A stretch of DNA of 14,800 nucleotides from assembly GCF_900106775.1 (NCBI RefSeq), contig NZ_FNNQ01000025.1, forward strand, positions 1 through 14,800, read 5' to 3'. Below, piece by piece: positions 7,317 to 14,074 of the stretch (the first letter of the stretch is position 1; each line of letters opens with the position of its first letter). The notes beneath the pieces were generated by a model. The model saw nothing but the letters and a program-made list of their open reading frames with translations. It had not been told where the DNA came from and ran no database searches. The stretch comes from Marininema mesophilum (GTDB lineage: Bacteria; Bacillota; Bacilli; Thermoactinomycetales; DSM-45169). Position numbers and translations under genes: made by a program.

Positions 7317-7352
7317 CAACAGTCCCACCCTTTATCCTGAAAATAAACGATT

Positions 7353-7410
7353 TAATTAAAAGACCGGCGTCCTGTACCGCTCCTCACAAGCGATACAGGA
7401 CGCCGGTCTT
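7353..7410 (-). terminator. Strong intrinsic terminator hairpin in the guaA leader
   Basis: Arms 7360-7376 and 7394-7410 form 17 perfect base pairs (core GACCGGCGTCCTGTA), extended by a few pairs toward the loop. On the minus strand the stem is followed by TTTTAATT. It lies between the riboswitch-like element and the guaA ribosome binding site, where an attenuator belongs. Without an alternative fold it would block guaA, because the guaA promoter is upstream of it. Confidence 0.75.
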
Positions 7411-7434
7411 ATGTAAATATACCGATGACCTACA

Positions 7435-7505
7435 AGCTCGTAGTTCAGCTATTTACGATATAGCCGTATAGAAACGTTCAGGCCCTATTCCGGAAGATTA
7501 GTCCT
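7435..7505 (-). promoter_or_regulatory. Possible divergent purine (guanine-class) riboswitch aptamer
   Basis: The minus-strand leader can be laid out like a purine aptamer. J1/2 is TAATC (7500-7496). P2 is TTCCGG/CCTGAA with a 7-nt loop AATAGGG. J2/3 contains GTTTCTA, identical to the conserved core GUUUCUA. P3 is CGGCTAT/ATAGCTG with a 7-nt loop ATCGTAA (consensus CCGUAAA). J3/1 is AACTA (consensus GACUA), whose C is in the guanine-specifying position. Both loops differ from consensus and P1 pairs poorly, so this is a variant or a decayed copy. Position supports it: promoter upstream, terminator downstream, then guaA, a known target of guanine riboswitches. Confidence 0.55.
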
Positions 7506-7524
7506 TTTGAAAAATCACGCTTTC

Positions 7525-7553
7525 ATCATACCAAGCGGTGAAAATGGGGTCAA
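7525..7553 (-). promoter_or_regulatory. Sigma-A promoter of guaA
   Basis: The minus strand reads TTGACC (7553-7548), 17-nt spacer, TATGAT (7530-7525). It begins 14 nt past the stop codon of the yciI-like gene and gives guaA a leader of roughly 200 nt. Confidence 0.8.
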
Positions 7554-7566
7554 GTTGCGAATAATA

Positions 7567-7839
7567 CTACTGAACTGCTCCAGGAGTCATCGCCCATTCT
7601 TTTATGTCCAACTTACGAGCACCCTTTTTAATAAAAGGATCTGCTGTAGCATAACCTTTTGCTTCATCTAGGGTTTCCGCTTGATAGATGACCATTCCTC
7701 CACTACCATCCTGAAACCTTCCATAGGCAAAAATATGCCCATCTTTATTCATCTGTTCAAGGTAAGCTAGATGCTCGCCTCGAAACTGTGCACTCTTCTC
7801 CTCGTCTAACATCGATAAAAAGGCCACATACGTTTTCAT
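7567..7839 (-). CDS. YciI family protein, 90 aa
   Basis: This is a small ferredoxin-like alpha/beta barrel protein of the YciI family (dimeric, muconolactone-isomerase-like fold). The family's conserved His/Asp pair is present as H23 (in GEHLAYL) and D67 (in ATADPF). The family is linked to hydrolytic or isomerase chemistry in some members, but the substrate here is unknown. The ATG start has GGAGG 11 nt upstream, a longer spacing than usual, and no other in-frame start fits. It is divergent from the CDF exporter gene, with a palindrome carrying TATAAT between them. Confidence 0.85.
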   Translation of the reverse strand: MKTYVAFLSMLDEEKSAQFRGEHLAYLEQMNKDGHIFAYGRFQDGSGGMVIYQAETLDEAKGYATADPFIKKGARKLDIKEWAMTPGAVQ

Positions 7840-7883
7840 AACAAGACATTCCTCCTCGAATTCGACACGTTACTTACTTAACT

Positions 7884-7900
7884 ATTATACCTAGTATAAT
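7884..7900. promoter_or_regulatory. Palindrome overlapping -10-like boxes between yciI-like and CDF genes
   Basis: ATTATAC-cta-GTATAAT is a perfect inverted repeat, so TATAAT appears on both strands. On the minus strand it lies about 45 nt before the yciI-like ATG and may be its -10 region or an operator over it. No convincing -35 box is seen on either strand. Confidence 0.4.
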
Positions 7901-8044
7901 CAAAAACACACACCGTTGAACAAGTGCAAGTATTTGTCATCGACCCATCGAACCTTCCTAATCCCAAGACTCTTGTTATAGACCCACACGCCCTTTATCG
8001 TTTACCATATGTATGACCTTACAAATACGGAGAGGACGAATCGG

Positions 8045-8902
8045 ATGAAAAGCCAAGCAGAAATTGGAGTGTGGCTCAGCATCCTTGCTTATATTCTCCT
8101 AAGCACCGTTAAAGTTTGTCTAGGAATGTCTACAAACTCCCAAGCACTCACCGCAGATGGCCTGAACAATACCACGGATGTAATCACCTCGATCGGTGTT
8201 CTTATCGGATTACGCATTGCCCAAAAACCCCGCGATGACGACCACCCCTATGGACACTCACGTGCCGAGACTGTCTCCGCCCTAATTTCTTCCATCATTA
8301 TGGCCGTGATTGGCCTACAGGTATTGGCAGAAGCTACGCAATCAGCAATTTACGGAGTCCGTGGAACTCCTCAATCATTCGCAGGCCTTATCGCTATGTT
8401 ATCCTCTGCTTTCATACTGTTGGTTTATATATTTAATTCCCAGCTCGCCAAAAAAACAAAGAGCCAAGCGCTTCATGCAGTTGCCAAGGATAATCTTTCT
8501 GACGCCCTTGTCAGTCTAGGTGCCGCCCTCGGAATCTATGGGGCTCGCATGGGTTTTCCTTGGTTAGATCCTCTTGCAGCTAGCGTCGTTGGACTCATTA
8601 TTCTTAAAACCGCATGGGGAATCTTTTCTGAAATGTCCTATCATTTAACGGATGGATTCGAAGAAAAAAAACTAGAAGCCTATCGATTAACCATGGAGAA
8701 GATGAATGGCGTACAGACCGTTGTCGATTTAAAAGGGCGCATGCAAGGAGACGAAGTGATCGTGGATGCGGTCATTGAAGTGGATGCCAAACTGAGTGTT
8801 CAGGAAAGCCACTGTATCACGGATCAATTAGAGCAGGAGATGAAGCGAGTACATCAGGTAAGTACGACCCACATTCATGTTGAACCTGATTCCAACTCCT
8901 AG
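8045..8902 (+). CDS. Cation diffusion facilitator (Mn/Zn-type exporter), 285 aa
   Basis: This inner-membrane proton-coupled divalent metal exporter belongs to the CDF family and resembles the Bacillus MneP/MneS manganese exporters. Six membrane segments are visible in residues 8-200. Metal-site motifs are ALTADGLNNTTD (34-45), DDDHPYGHSRAE (64-75) and AVAKDNLSDALVS (145-157, D149 and D153). The cytoplasmic C-terminal domain (205-285) ends in THIHVE, the usual CDF metal-binding histidines. An ATG 12 codons upstream is possible, but the ATG at 8045 has GGAGAGG 9 nt before it and the upstream one has no ribosome binding site. The gene is flanked downstream by a two-way terminator. Mn rather than Zn specificity is inferred by resemblance only. 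Confidence 0.88.
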   Translation: MKSQAEIGVWLSILAYILLSTVKVCLGMSTNSQALTADGLNNTTDVITSIGVLIGLRIAQKPRDDDHPYGHSRAETVSALISSIIMAVIGLQVLAEATQSAIYGVRGTPQSFAGLIAMLSSAFILLVYIFNSQLAKKTKSQALHAVAKDNLSDALVSLGAALGIYGARMGFPWLDPLAASVVGLIILKTAWGIFSEMSYHLTDGFEEKKLEAYRLTMEKMNGVQTVVDLKGRMQGDEVIVDAVIEVDAKLSVQESHCITDQLEQEMKRVHQVSTTHIHVEPDSNS

Positions 8903-8922
8903 TAAGGGATTCAGCAGAATCA

Positions 8923-8964
8923 CAAAAAGAGTACGATGCGCATCCCAGCACCACACTCTTTTTG
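8923..8964. terminator. Bidirectional terminator between CDF and CDGSH genes
   Basis: CAAAAAGAGT (8923-8932) and ACTCTTTTTG (8955-8964) are perfect inverse complements, with an inner GATGCGCATC palindrome. A- and T-runs in the arms serve convergent transcripts from both sides. Confidence 0.65.
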
Positions 8965-8992
8965 CAAATGCACTCTGTTTTTTCATCAGAAG

Positions 8993-9199
8993 TTAGAGTA
9001 CTTTTTTAGCTCGTGCACAATCCTCAAATTGATCCTTATGGCCTCCATCACAAAAGGGCTTTTTTTGTGAGAGGCCACAACGACATAAGGCAAACTGTTG
9101 CCTCGTTTCAAAAACATTACCATCAGCGTCAGTCAGTTCCACATTTCCTTTAACAATCAGTGGTCCATGATCCATAGTCTGCACTTTCACGTCAGCCAT
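8993..9199 (-). CDS. CDGSH-type iron-sulfur protein, 68 aa
   Basis: This small [2Fe-2S] protein has the CDGSH-type signature C-x-C-x8-C-D-G-x2-H: C39, C41, C50 and H54 in CRCGLSQKKPFCDGGH. The three-Cys/one-His cluster is characteristic of this family, whose members act in redox or cluster transfer; the role of short bacterial versions is not settled. AGGAGG lies 7 nt before the ATG. It lies downstream of the YihY gene on the same strand with an 83-nt gap that holds a weak hairpin, so it may be partly co-transcribed. Confidence 0.9.
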   Translation of the reverse strand: MADVKVQTMDHGPLIVKGNVELTDADGNVFETRQQFALCRCGLSQKKPFCDGGHKDQFEDCARAKKVL

Positions 9200-9222
9200 G
9201 TTATCGCCTCCTGAAAAATTGC

Positions 9223-9240
9223 GAATACAACAATGTATTC
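9223..9240 (-). terminator. Weak hairpin with T-run between YihY and CDGSH genes
   Basis: GAATACA and TGTATTC are perfect 7-nt arms around a 4-nt loop. On the minus strand they are followed by GCAATTTTT. It is a weak intrinsic terminator or attenuator just before the CDGSH ribosome binding site. The stem is AT-rich, so efficiency is doubtful. Confidence 0.35.
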
Positions 9241-9282
9241 ACTTTTCTTTTAGAAATCAAACCATGTCACCTACCTGCTACC

Positions 9283-10107
9283 TTAACGAACCGAACGAAT
9301 TCGACTTTCATACAGGATCGCATTTAATTGTCCACCCATGATTAAGATCATCGCAGATAAGTAAAACCATACGATCAAAATAATGATCCCACCCAAATTA
9401 CCATAGATGAGCGAGTAGTTACCTAGGTTCACATAGTAAGAAAAGCCCAGGGAAATCAGTTGCCAACCTATTGTTGCAAAAAATGCCCCGGGAGCCGCTT
9501 CCGATGGCTGAAGACTAACATTTGGAGCAAAAAAATAAAGACAGAAAAAGACTAGAAAGAGAACCGTACCCGATAATACCCAACGAAATAGATTCCACAA
9601 GGAACCCGACCATTCGGATAAACCCAATTCAGGAAAAAAGAATCCGCGAAGTAATTCCCCAAATACAGGTAGCAACAATGTGACAATCACCGCTACTAAT
9701 AAACCTAGCATCAAAAATGCACCTTCTACCACTCGGTACATAAAGGTGCGATTCTCCACTGTAGCAAAAGACCTATTCAGTATGCGAATGATGGATTGAA
9801 TCCCCATGTAGGTTAACCAAATGGTCGCCACAATGCTAAAAGAAAGCAGATTACTCTGCTCTATGCCGATAATGCTGTTCAGTGTACTCTCAATTAACTG
9901 ATGGGTGTGCGCAGGTGCATAAGGCTTAATAAAATCGAGAATATTCTCCGTCGATATCGGCAAAAAACCTAATAACGTAATGATGACCAGTAAAAAGGGG
10001 AACACCGACAAAAGAAAATAATAGGCCAGTTGCGCCGCGAGATCGAACACTCCCTCCCGATAAAAGCGAAGGCCCATCTCTTTTAAAACATCCCATAATC
10101 CCATCAT
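9283..10107 (-). CDS. YihY/BrkB family inner-membrane protein, 274 aa
   Basis: This integral membrane protein is of the YihY/virulence factor BrkB family (once mis-named ribonuclease BN). The family hallmark LAAQLAYYFLLSVFPFLL is at 23-40. Further hydrophobic segments lie near 90-105, 130-155, 175-195, 205-235 and 238-265, giving about six helices. FLVFFCLYFFAPN (180-192) matches the conserved segment of the family. Molecular function is unknown. Two adjacent ATG codons start the gene; the second is 7 nt from AAAGGAG and the first only 4 nt, so the true product may be 273 aa. A 10-codon frame with its own ribosome binding site ends on that Shine-Dalgarno (10117-10149), suggesting translational coupling. 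Confidence 0.88.
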   Translation of the reverse strand: MMGLWDVLKEMGLRFYREGVFDLAAQLAYYFLLSVFPFLLVIITLLGFLPISTENILDFIKPYAPAHTHQLIESTLNSIIGIEQSNLLSFSIVATIWLTYMGIQSIIRILNRSFATVENRTFMYRVVEGAFLMLGLLVAVIVTLLLPVFGELLRGFFFPELGLSEWSGSLWNLFRWVLSGTVLFLVFFCLYFFAPNVSLQPSEAAPGAFFATIGWQLISLGFSYYVNLGNYSLIYGNLGGIIILIVWFYLSAMILIMGGQLNAILYESRIRSVR

Positions 10108-10116
10108 TCTGCTCCT

Positions 10117-10149
10117 TTAAGACTCATGGACAACGTGTACAGGATACAT
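10117..10149 (-). CDS. Possible 10-aa leader peptide upstream of the YihY gene
   Basis: ATG (10149) encodes MYPVHVVHES and stops at TAA (10117-10119). GGAGGGAG lies 6 nt upstream. The stop codon merges with the AAAGGAG ribosome binding site of the YihY gene (TAAAGGAG), a classic coupling layout. With only ten codons it may be chance; the good ribosome binding site is the main support. Confidence 0.35.
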   Translation of the reverse strand: MYPVHVVHES

Positions 10150-10286
10150 ATGATTCTCCCTCCGTTTTCATGTCCTCATACTCCTGAGAAGAAATTCAAA
10201 GAGATTGGTATGTTTCTATAGACATATTCCTGATTAATAATGAACTGAATAACTATAGCTATACGTATGAATCGGAAGCATTCAAT

Positions 10287-10329
10287 ACAAAAGGGCGCTA
10301 TCTATATATAAAAGATAGCGCCCTTTTGT
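10287..10329. terminator. Strong bidirectional terminator downstream of the nitroreductase gene
   Basis: Arms 10287-10303 and 10313-10329 are a perfect 17-bp inverted repeat (core AAGGGCGCTATCT) with A/T-runs at both ends and a 9-nt AT loop. It lies about 160 nt past the nitroreductase stop and isolates that gene from the YihY transcript. I see nothing else in 10330-10486. Confidence 0.8.
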
Positions 10330-10486
10330 TGATGGATCAGAGTCTCATACTAATGATCTTCTTATTTCTTATCAAGTTGGAAAGTTCCCATGTATCTAAG
10401 ATATCAGCGCAGAAATTTCGCGCCATTCTTCTAAGTAAGGAGATCCCATTTGGTTTTCCCAAAAGGACTTTTTCCTCAGTTTGAGA

Positions 10487-11122
10487 TTAAAATGATTCTT
10501 TGATCACCATTTGTTCTACAGGGAAGCGTCCTGTACCATGTGTTGGAGCGGCAGATTTACCTACAGCAATCAACATGACCGGAATATATCGTTCAGGAAC
10601 CTTATATTCTTCAACAAATTTTCCTGGATCAAACCCACCCATTGCAACGGTATCATATCCTTTAGCTTTGGCTGCAAGCATCAGTTGCATTGCAACAAGG
10701 GATCCGTTGCGAATGGCTTCATCCCGTCCAAACTGAGGGTTACTTGCATAGGCACCATTAATTTGAGCAAGCATACCTTCTTTGACATCCTCAGACATAA
10801 ACCCTTTGGCAACAGCATCGGAATAGATCTCTTCAGCATTTAAGTTCGCTTCTTGATCACCAAGTATTGCGATCATTGCAGAGCTATCCACAACTTGTTG
10901 TTGATTAAAGGCAATCGGCAACAACTTCTCTTTATTTTCTTGTTCTTGAATCACAAGGAACTTCCAGTGTTGCAGATTCCATGAAGAAGGGGCGAGAGTG
11001 GCACTTTCCAAGATATCTCGTAGATCTTCCTCTGGAATGGTAATACCTGGTTGGTATTTCCGTACCGAATGGCGTTCCTTGATAACGTTAAAGAAGTCTT
11101 GTGCACTTGTTGTAACGGTCAT
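10487..11122 (-). CDS. YdgI-like NAD(P)H-flavin nitroreductase, 211 aa
   Basis: This FMN-dependent nitroreductase family protein is close in layout to Bacillus YdgI. ERHSVRKY (16-23) and LAPSSWNLQHWKFLV (43-57) are the FMN-binding motifs. GSLVAMQLMLAAKAKGYDT (140-158), the MGGFD turn, then PVMLIAVGKS (181-190) complete the fold. Such proteins reduce nitroaromatics or quinones with NAD(P)H; the natural substrate is unknown. The ATG at 11122 was chosen because GAGGGGG lies 6-7 nt upstream; an in-frame TTG five codons earlier falls on that ribosome binding site. It is monocistronic, with a strong promoter about 110 nt upstream and a strong terminator downstream. The promoter -10 box sits inside an inverted repeat, so it is probably repressor-controlled. 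Confidence 0.9.
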   Translation of the reverse strand: MTVTTSAQDFFNVIKERHSVRKYQPGITIPEEDLRDILESATLAPSSWNLQHWKFLVIQEQENKEKLLPIAFNQQQVVDSSAMIAILGDQEANLNAEEIYSDAVAKGFMSEDVKEGMLAQINGAYASNPQFGRDEAIRNGSLVAMQLMLAAKAKGYDTVAMGGFDPGKFVEEYKVPERYIPVMLIAVGKSAAPTHGTGRFPVEQMVIKESF

Positions 11123-11232
11123 CGTTATCCCCCTCAAATGAGCATCGAAATGATTTTTATGATAGTACCATTCCCCTTATATGGAACGCACCATTCCTCC
11201 GAACAGATGCTCTCGATATTATCCTGCGGAAT

Positions 11233-11267
11233 ACTGTAATTATATATGATACAGTTGTGGATATCAA
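11233..11267 (-). promoter_or_regulatory. Sigma-A promoter with operator-like inverted repeat for the nitroreductase gene
   Basis: The minus strand reads TTGATA (11267-11262), 17-nt spacer, TATAAT (11244-11239). ACTGTA (11233-11238) and TACAGT (11250-11255) form an inverted repeat with an 11-nt centre straddling the -10 box, where a dimeric repressor would block polymerase. MarR/HxlR-type regulators often control such genes, but none is encoded in the window. Confidence 0.7.
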
Positions 11268-11342
11268 GGGCCCTGATTCGATTTTTTATATTTCTATTTT
11301 ACCTGTTTTATACCCAACAAATCATATTGGGCACCGCATCCA

Positions 11343-11834
11343 TTAGTCAAACAGCTCCCCAAACGGATCCACCTCTTTTTTCTTTTGCGGCATGGCAAGA
11401 CGAGCTCGAGAGCTGGGAGTTAAGCCGAACTCCACCGCGAGCGACTTCATTTGCTCGTGGAGCTGCTTCTTTTTGGTGAGGAGGGGGTGAGGGAATCGAT
11501 TCGTTTCGGCTGAGTTGTTGGTGTACTCCACCATAAGGCCCTCTTCTTCAATTAATTTGGTGCAACCCATGTAATAATCGGCATAAGCGTCACAATAAGC
11601 TGCAAGCTCATTGACGTCCACATTCGTTATGAGATTCAGCTTTTTAAGCTCCTCAGCCAGCCGCTTAAACTCTTTCTTACCGACCTTCCCAAGCCAAGGG
11701 GGTGGCCGGATGTGATCCGTACCCGGAAACAGTGCTTCCTCTGCTTCCTGACGGGCTTGGATCTCCTTTTTAGTGAGGCGCGACCCACTCCCTTCGACAA
11801 TATGGAGTCCGATTGGTTTAGCTTTTCTGCCCAT
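11343..11834 (-). CDS. Phage terminase small subunit, P27 family, 163 aa
   Basis: This is the small, DNA-recognising subunit of a phage packaging terminase. The N-terminus MGRKAKPIGLHIVEG with a KPPxWL-like stretch (RPPPWLGKVGKKEFKRLA, 43-60), the central helix VDVNELAAYCDAYADYY, and the C-terminal FGLTPSSRARL are hallmarks of the P27 family. It is full-length for the family (about 150-170 aa) and its AGGAGGGG ribosome binding site is intact. No large subunit, portal or capsid gene follows; the next gene downstream is the nitroreductase. It is therefore an orphan left by a decayed prophage. It lies 70 nt after the propeller/HYR gene on the same strand and may be read through from it. Confidence 0.88.
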   Translation of the reverse strand: MGRKAKPIGLHIVEGSGSRLTKKEIQARQEAEEALFPGTDHIRPPPWLGKVGKKEFKRLAEELKKLNLITNVDVNELAAYCDAYADYYMGCTKLIEEEGLMVEYTNNSAETNRFPHPLLTKKKQLHEQMKSLAVEFGLTPSSRARLAMPQKKKEVDPFGELFD

Positions 11835-11904
11835 ATGCCCCTCCTATCGTTATTAAGGTAATTAAAGGTGGAACAGAGGAGAGTACCACTCCAAGGTGAA
11901 AGAC

Positions 11905-13671
11905 CTACTCCTCCTGAAAAGGGATGACGGTAATCGTAAAGGTTCCGGTGCTGGAGTTACCGCTCATATCCGTTGCCACACAGGTAACAATGGTTGTTCC
12001 TATTGGAAAAAAGGAGCCTGAGGGTGGATTGCAGATGGCCGTGATGGCACTGGCCGTTATTTCACCCGGGCAATTATCCGTCACAATGGGATCCGGGTAG
12101 TTGACGATGGTGCCAATGTTGTTATCCGCTTCGACTTCGATATCGTTGAGTCCAGAGATGACCGGAGGTTCCGTATCAATGACGGTGACGGTAAATGTAG
12201 CAGTAGCCGAGTTGCCATTAGAGTCTATAGCCGTAAAGGTAACAAGTGTCGACCCTAAGGGGAAAAACGAACCGGAAGCAGGAAAGAAAGAGGTAGTGAT
12301 GGTTCCGGGGCAGTTATCTGTCACGGTAGGTTCAGAAAAATTGACGGTGGCACCACAGTCAATAGTCGTTGCGGTTTCGATATCGCTCAGTCCAGAAATG
12401 ACTGGGGGTTCGGTATCATTAACGGTTACGGTATAGGGGGGACAGGTTTCGATATTAGTAGGGTCTACATTGCTGGTAGCGGTACTCGTGACTAATGTGG
12501 GGCTCCCAACAGCGACTGTGGCTGGGGAGCTGACTGTAGACACGTTGGGCAATTGTGGAGTAGGAAAGGGTACAGTGGCCTCACAGGTACCTGGATCATT
12601 TTCAAGGATCAGGTCTGTGCAGGTAAGTGGATTGACACAGCTATCCAATAACACCGACACCGTATCATCGCCATTATTAGGAACCGCCAAATCAGGGGTT
12701 CCATCCCCATTAAAATCAGCACTAGTAATTCCCCGTGGCGCATCTCCCACAGCAAATGTGGTCTGGGGTCCAAAGGAACCCGTTCCTGTGCCCAATAAGA
12801 CACTTACAGTATCAGCGTCTGCATTAGTAACAGCCAAATCAGGGATACCATCCCCATTAATATCAGCGCTAGTAATCCCAAATGGCGCATCTCCCACAGC
12901 AAATGTGGTTTGGGGTCCAAAGGAACCCGTTCCTGTGCCTAATAAGACACTTACAGTATCACTGTTGAAATTAGCCACAGCTAAATCAAGGAACCCATCC
13001 CCATTAAAATCAGCGCTAATAATTCCCCGTGGAAAATCTCCCACAGCAAATGTGGTCTGGGGTCCAAAGGAACCCGTTCCTGTGCCTAATAAGACACTTA
13101 CAGTATCACTGGTTTGATTAGTAACAGCCAAATCAGGGATCCCATCGCCATTAAAGTCAGCGCTAGTAACCTCAAGTGGATCCTCTCCTACAGCAAATGT
13201 GGTTAGGGTTCCAAAGGAACCCGTTCCTGTGCCGAATAAGACACTTACAGTATCACTGGTTTGAGTAGCAAAAGCTAGATCAATGAACCCATCGCCATTA
13301 AAATCAGCGCTAGTAATTCCCCGTGGCGCATCTCCCGTAGCAAATGTGGTCTGGGGTCCAAAGGAACCCGTTCCTGTGCCTAATAAGACACTTACAGTAT
13401 CAGCGTTTACATTAGTAACAGCCAAATCAGGGATCCCATCGCCATTAAAATCAGCGCTAGTAATCCCAAATGGAAAGTCTCCCACAGCAAATGTGGTTTG
13501 GGGTCCAAAGGAACCCGTTCCTGTGCCTAATAAGACACTTACAGTATCAGCGTTTGTATTAGCAACCGCCAAATCAGGGATCCCATCACCATTAAAATCA
13601 GCGTTAGTAATGTCCCGTGGCGCATCTCCCACAGCAAATGTGGTTTGCGTACTAAATGCTGGACAAACCAT
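11905..13671 (-). CDS. FG-GAP/VCBS seven-bladed propeller protein with HYR domains, 588 aa
   Basis: Residues 10-343 are seven near-identical 49-residue FG-GAP repeats, each with a DFNGDGxxDLA calcium-binding loop (one has DINGDG), predicted to form a seven-bladed beta-propeller. The N-terminal PAFSTQ matches the GSFGPQ end of a blade, so it could close the ring. Residues 344-419 are a Cys-containing spacer, perhaps a broken HYR domain. Residues 420-499 and 500-588 are two HYR (immunoglobulin-like) domains, each starting TEPPVISGL and holding VTDNCPG. Such domains serve in adhesion on cell surfaces. No signal peptide or anchor is seen, which argues for assembly on spores from the mother cell rather than export. 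GGAGG lies 7 nt before the ATG, and a sigma-K-like promoter is upstream. It is flanked by phage relics. Confidence 0.85.
   Translation of the reverse strand: MVCPAFSTQTTFAVGDAPRDITNADFNGDGIPDLAVANTNADTVSVLLGTGTGSFGPQTTFAVGDFPFGITSADFNGDGIPDLAVTNVNADTVSVLLGTGTGSFGPQTTFATGDAPRGITSADFNGDGFIDLAFATQTSDTVSVLFGTGTGSFGTLTTFAVGEDPLEVTSADFNGDGIPDLAVTNQTSDTVSVLLGTGTGSFGPQTTFAVGDFPRGIISADFNGDGFLDLAVANFNSDTVSVLLGTGTGSFGPQTTFAVGDAPFGITSADINGDGIPDLAVTNADADTVSVLLGTGTGSFGPQTTFAVGDAPRGITSADFNGDGTPDLAVPNNGDDTVSVLLDSCVNPLTCTDLILENDPGTCEATVPFPTPQLPNVSTVSSPATVAVGSPTLVTSTATSNVDPTNIETCPPYTVTVNDTEPPVISGLSDIETATTIDCGATVNFSEPTVTDNCPGTITTSFFPASGSFFPLGSTLVTFTAIDSNGNSATATFTVTVIDTEPPVISGLNDIEVEADNNIGTIVNYPDPIVTDNCPGEITASAITAICNPPSGSFFPIGTTIVTCVATDMSGNSSTGTFTITVIPFQEE
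12643..13644 (-). repeat. Seven direct 147-bp repeats encoding propeller blades
   Basis: The DNA units are nearly identical; for example GGTCCAAAGGAACCCGTTCC, in plus-strand reading, recurs in almost every copy. The seventh copy is cut short at about 120 bp. Similarity this high at the nucleotide level implies recent duplication or gene conversion, and the blade number could vary between strains. Confidence 0.85.
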
Positions 13672-13726
13672 TTCCCTACCTCCAATCGGGGTTCACTCAT
13701 ATGATAGGTAAGATTTCGTCGTTACC

Positions 13727-13753
13727 TACCTTATGCCTACGCGTTCAATAGGT
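13727..13753 (-). promoter_or_regulatory. Sigma-K-like promoter of the propeller/HYR gene
   Basis: The minus strand reads AC (13753-13752), 16 nt, then CATAAGGTA (13735-13727), matching the sigma-K consensus AC-N16-CATANNNTA. It lies about 55 nt before the ATG. Sigma-K drives late mother-cell genes, including coat and exosporium proteins. The consensus is short, so chance is possible. Confidence 0.5.
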
Positions 13754-14056
13754 GAAAGTGATCACCCGATATCGCACTGTAAAGATGCGAGGGATCCGCT
13801 TCTGTTTTACCGAGAAATTATTTATTTACTAAGAACAAGATAGAAGGATTGTCACCCCCTTTATGAGATAAAACGAATTTTAAGAGCATAAGATTGCCGG
13901 TCTATTGGCCGTCCCTCCCAGAGATTCGATCCCCCTCCCCCTTGACCAAGCTCATCCCCATCGCCCATCCTCTATTGCTGTTTTCCGATCATGGCACCTC
14001 TTGCACAGGCTCTGCCAGTTATCCTTATCCCAGAACAGGTCAGCTAATAAAAGGAG
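13754..14056. other. Intergenic region without recognised gene
   Basis: About 300 bp upstream of the propeller gene. A 66-codon frame crosses it (13894-14094, plus) but starts at TTG without a ribosome binding site and resembles nothing known to me. The area around 13920-13950 is unusually C-rich. It probably holds decayed sequence. Confidence 0.5.
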
Positions 14057-14074
14057 AGGATTTTTTCTCTGAAA

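Noticed and set aside
8009..8044. Upstream ATG extending the CDF exporter by 12 residues
   Set aside because: No ribosome binding site before it, whereas the ATG at 8045 has GGAGAGG at 9 nt.
11140..11230. T-box or riboswitch in the nitroreductase leader
   Set aside because: GGAATGGT occurs twice and a small GGAA/TTCC hairpin is possible, but no T-box core sequence, specifier loop or terminator is present.
11313..11331. CCCAA/TTGGG hairpin downstream of the terminase small subunit as a terminator
   Set aside because: Stem of only 5 bp and no T-run in the minus direction.
12470..13117. Long plus-strand frames opposite the propeller gene (also 12101-12436 and 13283-13711)
   Set aside because: They are mirror images of the 147-bp repeats, with repeated low-complexity products and no ribosome binding sites; the minus-strand frame has domains and a proper start.
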